Counted from the first letter of the stretch, positions 10,564 through 21,875 are shown. The stretch is 64,000 nucleotides of DNA from Delphinapterus leucas (GCF_002288925.2 NW_022098050.1:6952710-7016709); one strand, 5' to 3'. The notes: generated from the sequence alone by a model not told the origin. Numbers and translations: made by a program.

Positions 10564-11940
10564 TGTGAATGAATATTGAACTGTCTCAGTGAATGATATA
10601 ATTGTCCCCAAGGATTTGAGTGGTGTGATAGAATTGGCTGCCAGAGAAAGGAAGGAAAGTTGTGAGGAAGGAGGGACTCTGTGCTTACCTTCACTCTAAT
10701 CCAAGGGGTCCCATGATAGATCATTAACCCAGCCTATCCACTAGGTTAGCTTAAGGCATGTATATAAGGAATATATAGAAGGACTACTCGCTATCTATTG
10801 TTGGGAGAAAAACCTTTCCTCTATCAACTTACGTTTGAGTAGTTGGGAGCCTGCGAATTAGTTGGCAACAGATATGTTAACAAGAGAAGAGTTTATTTCA
10901 CATGCATGTGGGAACCCTCAAGAAGAGTTGGCTTGCTGAACAGCCAGGGGTAAGGGTTAATACCAGTTTAGCAAAAGGGGGATGTTTTAGGGCTTCAATG
11001 TGAAAATAGAGAGGGTTCTATTGGTCTTTTTTATCTGATGCTAATGGATAGTCTCCTTCCTAGCTGGAAGTTCCACTGGAGGGGGATTTATGGCAGCTGA
11101 ATTCACACCTCCCAGGTGTTAAGGGTCAGTCTTCTCCCAAACAGGAAACACCTTTGGAGGGGGGGTTAATGGCAGCTGTATTTCAGGAGGCTCTGCTTAC
11201 GTTTAGATAAGGTTTCTTTTCTGTGGCTGCTGTTTGTTCAGGTGTTTTCAGTTTAAAGTAATCTTCATGCTACTCTGATGGGCTGTTGGTTCCTTTATCT
11301 ATCTATCCATCTGTCCATCCATGACCTTTTAAAAATCGCTAATAATTTTAGAGGTAGAACAGCTTGAAGGCACAGGGACAGAAAAGAGGTCATCGGGGTT
11401 TACTTTATCTCCTTTTCTATCCTTTGACAGACTCTTTCCATGTTGGAGCTGACCACTACTGGCCCCAAACTCACATCTTAACAGTTAGGCAGCTCTAGCA
11501 GGGAGAGAGCCTTCCCCTCCATTCCTCTGCCATCAAAGTCTCAGAGAGGATGCCAGTTTACCTGATTGGTTACATGTGCCCATACCTGACTCAACTATGA
11601 CCAAGTGGAAGGGGTCCCCTGGCCCAGTCTTAGGGGCACATGCCCTCCTTTTAGCATGAAACCACATGAAATGGGTTCTTCACAGGTTTCTGTTTCTAGA
11701 AGAGGTGACATTCCAGGCAGGGAACCTCCCTCTGTGACTCCTCTGCCTATCTTCTTTGCCCTCTAATCTCCACCTCCATTTTAATGAAACTCTAGTAAAA
11801 TAATTGGATGTTTCTGAGGGAAATGCTATAAAATCAGTGAGATGGAAAAGAATTTGAAATCATATTTAAAGATTTGTTTCTCCCAGACCTAGCCATTCTT
11901 GTGTAAGTCTTAGAGCTTTTCTGTCATGAGGTTTTCTGTG
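10564..11940. other. Non-coding; possible decayed LTR with internal imperfect duplication
   Basis: The piece near 11062-11102 ('tggaagttccactggagggg' then 'atttatggcagctgaatt') and that near 11142-11185 ('ggaaacacctttggaggggg' then 'ttaatggcagctgtattt') are an imperfect direct repeat about 80 bases apart. The surrounding 10.85-11.28 kb, opening with 'gaagagtttatttcacatgc', has the feel of an old LTR, but I cannot assign a family. A short (TCTA)/(TCCA)-rich patch lies at about 11297-11322. Confidence 0.4.
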
Positions 11941-12286
11941 TTTTTTAAAAATTAATTAATTTTTGGCTGCCTTGGGTGTTCATTGCGGTGCGTGGGCTTT
12001 CTCTAGTTGCAGAGATTGTGGGCTACTCTTCGTTGCAGTGCGCGGGCTTCTCATTGCAATGGCTTCTCTTGTTGTGGAGCACGGGCTCTAGGCGTGTGGG
12101 TTTCAGTAGTTGCAGCATGCAGGCTCAGTAGTTGTGGCTCGCGGGCTCTAGAGCGCAGGCTCAGGAGTTGTGGCGCACGGGCTTAGTTGCTCTGCAGCAT
12201 GTGGGATCTTCCAGGACCAGGGCTCGAACCCGTGTCCCCTGCATTGGCAGGCGGATTCTTAACCACTGCGCCAGCAGGGAAGTCCT
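11941..12286 (-). mobile_element. Full-length long-type CHR SINE
   Basis: Complement of a complete element: tail-side 'ttttggctgccttgggtgtt', three 'cagtagttg' modules, then the tRNA-like head ending 'gcgccagcagggaagtcct'. The flanks 'ctgtcatgaggttttctg' and 'ctgtcttgagttttgttt' are a probable, partly decayed target-site duplication. Confidence 0.92.
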
Positions 12287-12371
12287 GTCTTGAGTTTTGT
12301 TTTGAGCTTTTGACTTGTCACTGAGACGTACAGTAAGCCACTTCACCTTTCCACCTGATAATTACACACTC

Positions 12372-12440
12372 TTAAGACGATGATAGTTTCATAGGGGTAT
12401 ATAAGGACTAATTAATTAAGGCCCATAAAGCTCTTAGAGA
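12372..12440 (+). repeat. MIR 3' fragment
   Basis: The order 'gatgatagtttcatagggg', 'aaggactaattaattaaggc' and 'cataaagctcttag' fits the sense 3' half of MIR. It is short and diverged. Confidence 0.45.
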
Positions 12441-13117
12441 TCATTCAATCAGAGGTACTTTATGAAGGTACAAAATGGTAATGTTATGAGTAAAGCTCAT
12501 GATAATGAACTTCAGATCTTTTGGTTGTATTGGAATTGGTATCAAGTATCATTTGAAATACGTGGTCTGGAACCCGGAAATCTTTTTGGTATACAGAGAG
12601 TATGTTCTATCACAGTTTGATTTGTATCACAGCCTCTAAGTAGTTGTGAGATTCTCTTTGACAGATGGTCAACTGAGGCGGGCTATCTAGTTTAACTGAA
12701 AATTAACATTGGCAGCTGTTCCTGATAAAAAGATAATCTGTCTCTCAAATTGAGTGGAGCAATGCTGACCCCTTTCCAAGTCCTTTCCTATAATTGTGGG
12801 CAAATGACGGTTTCCCTCCTGTAAACACTAAGCTCAGACACGCTGGGCCCTTCATTCTAGGTCAAGTCAAATGGGATTTACAGCTGCCCTCTGTAGTAAC
12901 AGCCACGGATAGCAGTTCTGGTTTCTGTTTAACCCTGTTTTCATCATAATACTCACTGAATGAGATAGGTCACCACTGGCCTCTTGTTTAGTCTTAATAC
13001 CATCTAAAATCCTTCTGATAATCTTTACTCACAATGTAAGGAATTTGAGTCACTCATGTTTGGTGGGTATGAGTTTCCTTATGTTTCTTAATTTGGGGAA
13101 ATGTGGAAAACATCTGT
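12441..13117. other. Unique non-coding sequence
   Basis: No recognisable gene or repeat. Confidence 0.4.
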
Positions 13118-13530
13118 CTTAGAGGGGTTCCCTGAAACCAGACTCTGAGATGGAGATTTGGGGGCTGCCCCTGGGCATACCACCTGTGAGGGAGTGAGGG
13201 AATAGGGTTAGGTAGAGGGAGATGCTGGGCTGCAATATAGTAACAGAGGCAGTTCCAGAGTTGGGCTGGCCCTTCACAGATATCTTAAATGATGGAAAAT
13301 GGGACAAATTAAGGAAAGTTGTATCCCTTTATTGACCAGTGATTGATGAGGGCTGTCCCCAGGGAAGGCGAGGATCTCACTGGAGGCTCCTCCCTTCAGT
13401 AGAGAGCAATGCCGAGAGCCTCAGCTGTGAGCCATCAGCAGTCAACATTCCCAGCAGCTGGGAGAACAAACGCCTTGTCCTGAAGGGGACATCTGTTGAT
13501 GCACTACAGTCCACTGCGGTACCAGAAAGT
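13118..13530. repeat. Unnamed LTR-like repeat, copy 1 of 3
   Basis: Shares ordered blocks with a segment at 24.8-25.2 kb: 'ctttattgaccagt' (about 13327), then 'cccagcagctgggagaa' (13450-13466), then 'gtcctgaaggggacatc'. The shared order and spacing show a dispersed family. The lack of a poly(A) tail and the length of about 0.4 kb suggest an LTR, which is inference. Confidence 0.55.
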
Positions 13531-13670
13531 ACAGTGATACAAAGGACCATCACCCCTACTCCTTTTACCTGAAATGAACACTGGTGATGTTTTGACACAT
13601 TTGATTCTTTCTTCTATGTATATATTTAAAAATTACTCAAGTAACATGAGCATAACCTTCTAAGAGTTAG

Positions 13671-13973
<303 letters not shown>

Positions 13974-14184
13974 AAATTTCGATATTTTGTTCATCATGCG
14001 TTCTTGCATTAATTTTGGTTTTTAAAAAGCAATTGCATTAAAATATTATTTATCTTGATAACTGGGTATTTTGATACCCCCATAAATTTTGTGCCTCACA
14101 CATCTTACCCTAGTCCAAACCGTGAGATGTAGCTGCTGTTATACACTTGGTGCATATATTTCCAGGCCTTGAAGAAAAATCCTT

Positions 14185-14280
14185 ATATCTCTATCTCTGT
14201 CTCTATCTCTATCTCTATCTCATCTCTATCTCTATATCTATCTATACCCATACCTATCTGTTTATCTATCTATCTAGTCA
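14185..14280. repeat. (CTATCT)n / (CTAT)n microsatellite
   Basis: About 95 bases of 'tctctatctctatctctatc'-type repeats passing into 'ctatctatctatctag'. It gives an artificial Ser/Ile-rich frame. Confidence 0.95.
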
Positions 14281-15030
14281 TCAGCCATCCTGTTGACTTT
14301 ATCTCTAAAGCAGATCCCCAGTCCTCCTACATCTCTGCGTCCCACCACTACATCCCAGATCAAGTCACCATCTTCTCCCAACTTTTGCAGTACCCTCCTA
14401 ACAACTGAGCCCATTGTCTACAATGCAGTACTATTTTAAAAACATAATTCAGGACATGCCACTTCGCCACTTAAACACCCCTCCTTTCCCTGTGTCATCT
14501 CATTTCCTTTAAAACATGAGTTTCCAATATGGTCCCCAATGGCCTACATGATCTGGGCCCTGCCTGCTTCTCTGTTCTCAACGTGACTACTGTTCCCCTT
14601 GCTCACTGAGCTCAAGTCACGCTGGCCTTCTCTTTGCTTCTCTATAAAACTACGCTTCCTCTTCCCTTAATGGGGCCTTCGTACCAGCTGTTTCCTCTGA
14701 ATGGCCTGCTTTCTGTTCTCAGCTCCACGTGGAAGCATCCTTTTGTCATTCACACCTTGGGTCTTCTCTGACCATCTAATCAAAATAGTTCCCAGTCACA
14801 TTTAAACATATCCTCCTGTTTTGTTTTCATTGCAGCATTTATTACTGCTGGATATTTTTTGCATATGTTTATTTGTTTGTATGCTGCTTCTTCCTACTAG
14901 AATATAAGCCCCATGAATATAGGACATTGTTAGGATCTCATAGTCTTGTTTACCATCTTATCCACAGTACCTGGAACTGGGTCTGGCACATAGTTGATGT
15001 TTAATAAATGTTTCCTGAATAACTTAATTA
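14281..15030 (+). mobile_element. L2 3' portion
   Basis: Ordered sense landmarks of L2: 'ccagatcaagtcaccatctt', 'ttttaaaaacataattcagg', 'ggcctacatgatctgggccc', 'actagaatataagccccatg', 'ggcacatagttgatgtttaa' and 'taaatgtttcctgaat'. Only the C-terminal reverse-transcriptase remnants and the 3'UTR are covered, with no open frame. A microsatellite abuts the 5' side. Confidence 0.85.
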
Positions 15031-15060
15031 ATGTAGTCATTAAATATATAGGATATTTTC

Positions 15061-15574
15061 GGCATATTTTTTTTTCTTTTTTCCTTTTTTTAAAGTAGAC
15101 TTTTTTTTTTTAATAACAGTTTTAGGTTCACAGCAAAATTGACTGGAATGTACCGAGTGTTCCCGTATACGCTCTGCCCCACACATGCACAGCCTCTACC
15201 ACCATCAGCTCTCTGCTTCAGAATGGTACATTTGTTCCAGTCAATAAACTTATATCGACACATTGTTATCACCCAAAGTCCATAGTTTACATTAGCATTC
15301 ACTCTTGATGTTGTACATTCTGTGGGTTCTGACAAATGTATAATGACGTGTATCCACTATTATAGTATCACCCAGACTAGTTTCACGGCCCTAAAGATCC
15401 TCTGTGCTTTTCCCATTCATCTCTCCCTCTCAACCCCTGGTAAGCACTGATCTTTTTACTGTCTTCACGGTTTTACCTTTTCCAGAATTTCATATAGTTG
15501 GAATCATAAAATATGTAGCCTTTTCAGATTGGCTTCTTTCACTTAGTAATATGCATTTAACAGTCCTCCATGTC
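15061..15574 (-). mobile_element. Old L1M 3' end, left part of a split element
   Basis: Starts with a T-rich run (the complement of the poly(A) tail), then 'ttttaggttcacagcaaaat', 'cccaaagtccatagtttaca' and 'ggcttctttcacttagtaat'. This is the 3'UTR of an old L1M-type element in complement. It stops at 'tcctccatgtc' (15564-15574), and the continuing L1 sequence resumes at 17190. Confidence 0.8.
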
Positions 15575-16159
15575 CCGCTCAGATGGGGACCTGCGCACTC
15601 AGATGCCTACAGAGCCCAGCAGGTTATGTAAGTGAGCAAAGCGAGCCAGTGTATCATGGTGAATTGGGACTGCCAGCCGCACTCTTGGGGAACACTGGGG
15701 AATGGCGGGGCCTGTGGTGACATGAAGAATGCATGCCCTGCCTCAAGAGGTGGCCCTACTCATCTCTGATGGATTGTTACCAGGAAATCTTCCCATTTGT
15801 CAAGAAAAGCCAAAAGGTCTAGGTTTTATGTGAAATCTCCTGACTTTAAAACAAAAGCTGTTGACCACTGGTTATATTTAAAACAATATTGATAGGCCAA
15901 CCAGTTTGTGGTCTCTGTCTTAGAGCTTCAACCCCTAGTTTCCTAAAACACTGAGGACAAGGAAGGACCCACCTGCCCCAGGGACTCTGGGTAGCAGTAT
16001 GTGGATGGACTGTGGCTCCCCAGCAGCTGATCAGAATAGAAAATTCTTCACAAGAGGGATACAAGGAACAGACGGGACCGCCTTAGGTACCCACTGAGCA
16101 CCGGACCAGGCAGTACCACCAAGTAAAGAAGGGAAGAAATAGCAGAGCGTGATGCCACG

Positions 16160-16275
16160 AGGCACCATGACTGTCAGTCAGGAGACTCAAGCTCTAATTC
16201 AGGCTGGATGACCCTGGTCAAGCCACTTAACTTCTCCGGGCCTCCATTTCCTCATCTGACCTAATAAAATCTTAC
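16160..16275 (+). repeat. MIR fragment within the 1.6 kb insertion
   Basis: The order 'gtcagtcaggagactcaagc', 'atgaccctggtcaagccact', 'taacttctccgggcctccat' and 'ttcctcatctgac' is the sense MIR core. Confidence 0.8.
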
Positions 16276-16469
16276 TCTCCCATAACAGGCCGAAAACGTG
16301 GAAGTTCTCTTAAATATAGTGGATCCCTAAAATAGCTCTGTGAGGCATGCAGGGAAGACACCATTACCTGTTTTCCAGGTGAGGAAGCAGAGCTAATGGG
16401 TGAGAGATTTGGGACATGTGAAGTTTGATATGCCTATTGGACAGCTCTACTTCCATGACTACCAGGACT

Positions 16470-17185
16470 TTCAAACTTATTTGGCCAAAATGGAACCTGC
16501 CCCCAAACCTGCTCTTCTCCCAGCCTCCCTATTTCAATAAGTGTTACCACGTGGGTGTTCAGTCCAAAACCTTCAAAGTCATCTAGACTCCTCTGGTGTC
16601 CTCTCACCCCATATCTAATCACCAGTCATTCCTGTTGGCTTTACCTCCAAAATACAGAACAAATCCATATCATCTCCATATACACGGCTACTGCCCTGGA
16701 CAAAGCCCATATTGCTCTCACGTGGGCTGCTACAATGGCCCCTAACTTCTTTCCTTGACCTCATGACAACCAGAGAGTCTTTGAAAGATGTAAACCAAAT
16801 CAACCTCACCCCCACACCCCCAGCCCTGCTGTAACCCACCCAGGACGTCTCATCACACTTGGAATAAGTCCTAACACCTGACAATGGCCTTACGGATCCT
16901 ACATCATATGGCTCCAGCTCCTCTGCAACCCCCCAGCTCACTCTGCTTCAGCCACACCTGGTTTTGCTCCTGCTGCTTCTCACTGGTTTTGCTTAGCACA
17001 TCCTTTATCCTGACCTTCACAGACTGCCTCTTTCTTGTCCCTCAGATCTCAGTGCACAAATTCCTTCTTCACAGAGACTCCCTGAGCATCTGATGTTGGA
17101 CCCCACCCAGTCATTATCACTTTGCCCTCTTTCTGTTTTTCCTGGTACTTATCACTATAATATATATAAAAGTCTTATTTATCAA
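16470..17185 (+). mobile_element. L2 fragment within the 1.6 kb insertion
   Basis: Sense L2 landmarks: 'cccccaaacctgctcttctc', 'cagtcattcctgttggcttt', 'acctccaaaatacagaacaa', 'gacaatggccttacggatcc' and 'cctggtacttatcactataa'. Just upstream (about 16412-16445) a short block 'gacatgtgaagtttgatatg' reads like L2 in the opposite sense. The L2 stops before its natural 3' end, where the A-run begins. Confidence 0.8.
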
Positions 17186-17189
17186 AAAA

Positions 17190-18240
17190 AAGATTCCTCC
17201 ATGTCTTTTTATGGCTTCATAGCTCATTTCTTTTAAGTGTTTAATAATATTCAACTGTTGATGCATCACAGGTTATTTATCCATTAATCTATTAAAGGGC
17301 ATCTTGGTGGCTTCCAAGTTTTGGCAATTATGAATAAAGCTGCTATAAACGTCTGCTTGCAGGTTTTTGTGTGGACATAAACTCTTATCTCATTTGGGTA
17401 AATAGCAAGGAATGTGATTGCTGGATTGTGTAGTAAGAGTATGTTTACTCTTACTAAGAGTAGGAAACTGCCAAACGGTCTTCCAAAGTGGCTGTACCAT
17501 TTTGCATTCCCATCAGCAATGAATGAGAGTTCCTGTTGCTCCACATCCTCACCAGCATTTGGTATTGTCAGTATCCTGGATTTTAGCCATTCTAGTAAGT
17601 GTGCAGTGGTATCTCATTATTGTTTTAATTTGCAATTCTCCTATGATATGTGATCTGGAACATTTTTTCACATGCTTATTTGCCATCTGTATATCTTCTT
17701 TGGTGAGGTGTCTGTTTAGGTCTTTTTTTTTTTTTCTTTTTTTTTTTGGCCGTGCCGCGTGGCATGTGGGATCTTAGTTCCCCAACCAGGGATCAAACCC
17801 GTGCCCCCTGCAGTGGAAGCGCAGAGTCTTAACCACTGGACTGCCAGGGAAGTCCCTGTTTAGATCTTTTGACTACTTTTTAATTGGGTTGTTTATTGAA
17901 TTTTAAGAGTTCTTTGTATATTTTGAGTAACAGTCCTTTATCACATGTGTCTTTTGTAAGTATTTTCTCCCAGTCTATGGCTTGTCTTTTCATTCTCTTG
18001 ACAGTGTCTTACAGACAGCAAAGGTTTTAAAATTTTAATGAAATCCAACTTATCAGTTCCTTCTTTAATGGACTGTGCCTTTGGTATTGTATATAAAAGG
18101 TCATCACCATACCCAAGGTCACCTAGATTTTCACCTATGTTATCTTCTAGGAGTTTTATACTTTTGCATTTTATATTTAAGTCTATGATCCATTTTGAGT
18201 TAATTTTTATGAATCTTTTAAAAACATTGTTCTGCTAACT
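17190..18240 (-). mobile_element. Old L1M, right part of the split element
   Basis: Continues the L1M of 15061-15574: 'tttttatggcttcatagctc', 'ggcaattatgaataaagctg', 'aatgtgattgctggattgtg', 'ttgccatctgtatatcttct' and 'gtctatgatccattttgagt'. This is complement of the ORF2 C-terminus and 3'UTR. It is broken by a CHR SINE at 17723-17857. Frames are heavily decayed. Confidence 0.85.
17723..17857 (-). mobile_element. Short CHR-1-type SINE inside L1M
   Basis: Poly(T), then 'ggccgtgccgcgtggcatgt', 'gttccccaaccagggatcaa', 'ctgcagtggaagcgcagagt' and a head ending 'gccagggaagtccct'. The flanks 'tgtttaggtctttt' (17713-17726) and 'tgtttagatctttt' (17857-17870) are its target-site duplication. It lacks the 'cagtagttg' body of the long class. 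Confidence 0.93.
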
Positions 18241-18254
18241 TTTTCAGTCAACAC

Positions 18255-19320
18255 AGAATTTTTGAGATCTCTTTCTCTCTCCCTGTGGATATATACAAAT
18301 AATTTTACTCTTCACTGCTGTATAGCATTCCATCATGTGTATATACCACTTTTTATTGACGTGGGATATTCAGTGATGGACATTTAGGTTTTTTTCCTTT
18401 GTTTTTTGATATCATAAGCAATGCTTCATCCTCGTGCATGTCTTCTTGTGCATGTGTACAGGTGTTTCTCTAAGGGAGATACCTGGAAGTGGAATTGCTG
18501 CATCAGAGTGTATGCAGAGTACATTTTCAGTTTTAATGGATCCTAGCAGAGTGCCATTCATAGGATGAGAGTACCTGTTTTCCCACAATCTAGTCAGCAT
18601 TTGATGTTGTCTAACTTTAACTTTGCCAATCTTGTGGTTGAAAAGTGATATGTCATAAAAATTATTTCTCCCTGATTATTGGTGAGGGTGTACATATTTT
18701 CATATTTATTGATTGTTAAATATTTCATCTTTTGTTAAATACCATTTTAAATCTGTTGCCTATTGTTCCATTGAGTTGTTTGTATTTTTCTGGTTAATTT
18801 GAAGGATTTCTTTACATTGGTTATTAACATTTGACTGTTGTAATTCTTGCAAATACTTTTTCCCAGTCTTGTGATTGCCTTTTAAAATTGTTTATGGTAT
18901 CTTTTGCCATATAGAAGTTTCTAATTTGCCTGTAGTCAAATATATCGATTTTTCTCGTTTCTGCTTTTTTGGCCACACTGCGTGGCTTGCGGATCTTAGT
19001 TCCCTACCAGGGCTTGAACCCGGGTCCCAGCATGGAAAGCACTGAGTCTTAAGCACTGGACCATCAGGGAATTCCCTCTTGTTTCTGGTTTTTGAGTCTT
19101 AAGAAGGCTTTCTCTATCCTTAGATTACAAAGTTATCACTTTACATTTTCTTATAATAACTTAAGATATGTATTCGTTTGTTGATTTATTTATAGGTCTT
19201 TTATCGACCTGCAATTTATATTTCTGTATGATGTGAAGGATTTAATTTTATTATTTGTAATTAATGAAATTCTAGTTATTTGCTTATGCATTATACATTA
19301 ACTTGTTTTTCCACCGAGTT
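18255..19320 (-). mobile_element. Second old L1M/L1ME fragment
   Basis: Repeats the layout of the preceding element: 'tgctgtatagcattccatca', 'gtggaattgctgcatcagag', 'gttgcctattgttccattga' and 'aatactttttcccagtcttg'. It continues after a SINE with 'aagaaggctttctctatcct'. The L1 3'UTR/ORF2 complement is at a higher divergence, so this is a separate insertion rather than a duplication. Confidence 0.75.
18965..19077 (-). mobile_element. Short CHR-1-type SINE inside L1M
   Basis: Contains 'ggccacactgcgtggcttgc', 'gttccctaccagggcttgaa', 'catggaaagcactgagtctt' and the head complement 'catcagggaattccct'. The flanks 'ctcgtttctg' and 'cttgtttctg' are a probable short target duplication. Confidence 0.9.
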
Positions 19321-19584
19321 TATCTTTGTGGGCTGTATCTTGGTGGGCATGATGGACAGGGCACTGTATCTATAGAGTCTGGACTACCCACTTACCACAT
19401 CTTTCTGAAGACTGTAAATACTTAAATTTTTAGTAGTCACGGGCTAAAAAGGAGAATACTAAGTCACTAAATGGTCAGGATGGTTGAACTGTCCACTGTA
19501 TCAGGGCAAGCTACCCAAGGTCTGACAAGTGTCCTTGGATCTCGATTGGAGAAAACCTTTCTAGAAATTCCTTGAGGAAGGCAA

Positions 19585-19812
19585 TACAGCACAATGCCTT
19601 TGCAATCAGACAGAGTTGGGTTTGAATCTTAGCTCTGCCCTTTTCATCTACGTAACCCTGGGTGAATTTGTTAATCTCTGAGACTAAGTTTCCATATCCT
19701 TAAAAAGGCAGTTATAATTCTTATTTTGTGGGTTAGTTGAGAAGATCTGAGATAATACTTATAAAGTACTTGGCACATGTTTAGTGCTCAGTCTTGTTAA
19801 CCATTATTATTT
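19585..19812 (+). repeat. MIR
   Basis: Nearly complete sense MIR: 'cagacagagttgggtttgaa', 'tcttagctctgcccttttca', 'aatttgttaatctctgagac', 'taaagtacttggcacatgtt' and 'agtgctcagtcttgttaacc'. Confidence 0.85.
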
Positions 19813-19900
19813 CTGTTTATGATAATGACTTCTGCAGAGATGTGAATATTTGGGGGTGGGATAGAGGAAGAGGAAGAATTGAGAAATGGCAACCAATCTT

Positions 19901-20101
19901 CTCCTTTTAAAATTTATTTTGTTGAAGTATAGTTGATTTACAATGCTGTGTTAATTTCTGCTGTACAGCAAAGTGACTCAGTTATGCATATATACATTCT
20001 TTTTCATATTCTTTTCCATTATGGTTTATGACAGGATACTGAATATAGTTCTCTGTGCTATACAGTAGGACCTTGTTGTTTATCCATTCTATATATAATC
20101 G
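19901..20101 (-). mobile_element. 5'-truncated L1 with perfect 22-bp target-site duplication
   Basis: Complement of the last ~200 bases of a cetartiodactyl L1 ('gttgatttacaatgctgtgt', 'ctgtacagcaaagtgactca', 'gctatacagtaggaccttgt'). Identical 22-base direct repeats beginning 'ttgagaaatggcaaccaatc' lie at 19879-19900 and 20102-20123. The perfect duplication suggests a fairly recent event. The tail side is T-rich but not a pure poly(T). Confidence 0.95.
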
Positions 20102-20123
20102 TTGAGAAATGGCAACCAATCTT

Positions 20124-20704
20124 GAAGGGTTGAGGTGGGATGGATGTGAGGCTGTTGACACTCTCAGAGAAGCCCAGGAGAGGTGTTGTAGCCTGACCAC
20201 AACAGTCTAACACCCATGCTAGGCCAGTAAAAAAAGCACCTGGGGCTCTAGGCTCTTGCCTTGTTAAACAAAACCATGAGTCATGACCTCGGGAAAGAGT
20301 GGGAACCCAGAAAAGGAATGTATGAGCAGATGGTCTGTTGTCTGAGAGCAAATAAACTGAGGATATATTCAGGTAGAGGTGGAAAAAAATCATACCATGA
20401 GAACGACTTAATAGGGCCCTAATAGAAAGCTCCTAGGGCCAAATCTGAGAGCTGCAAAAAAGGAACTCAGAGGGATGCCAAGCTAGAATGCACCTGGAGG
20501 ATCATTTACATGCTTCTGTGAGCCTCGTTGGTCGGCGCTGGGAAGCCCTGCACCATTCTCTAGGTAAGGCACAGTGGCTCCTGGCTTGCTGATGGGCTCA
20601 GGCTGAAGTGGTTCAGATGCAGTAAAGACAAAAGAGGGAGGACTAGGTTCTGGAGAACAAGGTCACCAGTAAGACTTGGTGACCTGTGGTAGTAGCACTT
20701 TGTA
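20124..20704. other. Unique non-coding sequence
   Basis: No repeat or gene recognised; frames up to 111 codons are opposite-strand and partly overlap the L1 insertion. Confidence 0.4.
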
Positions 20705-20877
20705 GACACTTTGTACTCAAAGTGGAGTCCATAGGCCATCAGCATAGGCCTTATCTGGGAGCTTACTAGAAATGCAGACTCTTGGGTTCCACTCCAGACC
20801 TACTGAATTAGAATCTGCATTTTACCAAGATCCCCAGGTTATTTGAATTCATGCTAAAGTTTGAGAAGCGCTTATCT
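20705..20877. mobile_element. MER5A-type hAT MITE
   Basis: Ordered blocks 'gccatcagcataggccttat', 'gagcttactagaaatgcaga', 'ccagacctactgaattagaa' and 'catgctaaagtttgagaagc' are the MER5A non-autonomous hAT-Charlie element. It has no coding capacity. Confidence 0.85.
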
Positions 20878-21477
20878 AGGCCAGGGATAAAATGGGCTCA
20901 AGTGGAAGAAGGAGTGTCTTAGAAGATTTGTTGTTTAGACTTCTCAAAAGCAAATACATACTATCATGCAGCATGAAACACTTTTTTTTACCCTAAGATT
21001 TCAAATAATCATATTCCAGAAGTGTTGCATCTATTAGTTGGTCAGGTAAAGAATACTTTGGTTTGGGATTATTTTAAAACCTAAATAATCAAACTATTTT
21101 CTTACTCTAGATGAGATAGAAATCCTACGTTAATTTTTCCACAGGGCAAAAGACTTATCAATATTAACAAGTGCTACGTTTAATTCTTTTCTTTGTTTCT
21201 AATTGGGAATCATGCTTAATTATTGCAATGCTGTGTAAGAAAAAAATGCCTATTAGATATTTACTGAGATACTTAAATCTACTCAATTGAAGAATTTTGC
21301 TCAGTTGGGATCACCTCAAACACTATGTCTTAACATTAAAGGGCCTTCTAGAGTTTTCTTTTCATTTTGGTAAGTCCAGGGGGAAGTGCCTGGTGAAAAT
21401 TCAGTTTGTTCCATTTGCCACAGTCTGGAATAAAAGCAAAACTTCATTTGGCTCCCTACCTTCTAAAACCGCATTCT
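20878..21477. other. Unique non-coding sequence between two MER5A copies
   Basis: A/T-rich, no repeat recognised. Confidence 0.4.
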
Positions 21478-21660
21478 CCAAGTGTGGTCCTTGGAATAGC
21501 AACATCAACATCCCCTGGTAACTTGTTAGCAGTGCAAAATTCTCCAGCCGCATCCAAGACCTACTGAATTAGAACCTCTGGGGGTGGGGCCCAGCAAGCC
21601 ACACGTTTAAGAAGCCTTCCAGGTGATTCTGATTCACACTGAAGTCTGAGAATCACTGTT
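21478..21660. mobile_element. MER5A-type hAT MITE, second copy
   Basis: Same orientation as the copy at 20.7 kb: 'ctccaagtgtggtccttgga', 'cctggtaacttgttagcagt', 'agacctactgaattagaacc', 'gggggtggggcccagcaagc' and 'gaagtctgagaatcactg'. Both ends are present, so the element is essentially complete. Confidence 0.9.
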
Positions 21661-21704
21661 AAAAGCCATGTGGGCCAAGAGATGAGAGGTCAAATGCACA
21701 AGCA

Positions 21705-21875
21705 TTTGTGGGAGTTGGTACAGAAGCCGCGGGTTCCATTTCCATCTGTGACACTTCATTGTGTGACCTTGGATAGGGCATCACACTACTCCAGGCTTCA
21801 ATTTCCTAATTTTTAAAATGGAGGAGTTGGACTAGATGATATTTAAGGTTCCTGAAGTCTCAGATCAGAGACAGC
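21705..21875 (+). repeat. MIR
   Basis: Sense MIR blocks: 'ttgtgtgaccttggataggg', 'tccaggcttcaatttcctaa', 'tttttaaaatggaggagttg', 'gactagatgatatttaaggt'. Confidence 0.85.

Larger units (their letters stand above)
15575..17189 (+). mobile_element. 1.6 kb insertion inside L1M; candidate retrocopy of a non-coding transcript
   Basis: The segment interrupts an otherwise continuous L1M. It is flanked by 'aacagtcctccatgtc' (15559-15574) and 'aagattcctccatgtc' (17190-17205), which match at 14 of 16 positions. Its right end is A-rich ('atttatcaaaaaaaa'), as expected for an L1-mobilised RNA. Inside are a MIR (16160-16275) and an L2 piece (16470-17185), which are normally older than their host insertion, so they probably came along within the source transcript. 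No open frame over about 110 codons is present. An unrelated double L1 insertion remains possible. Confidence 0.55.
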
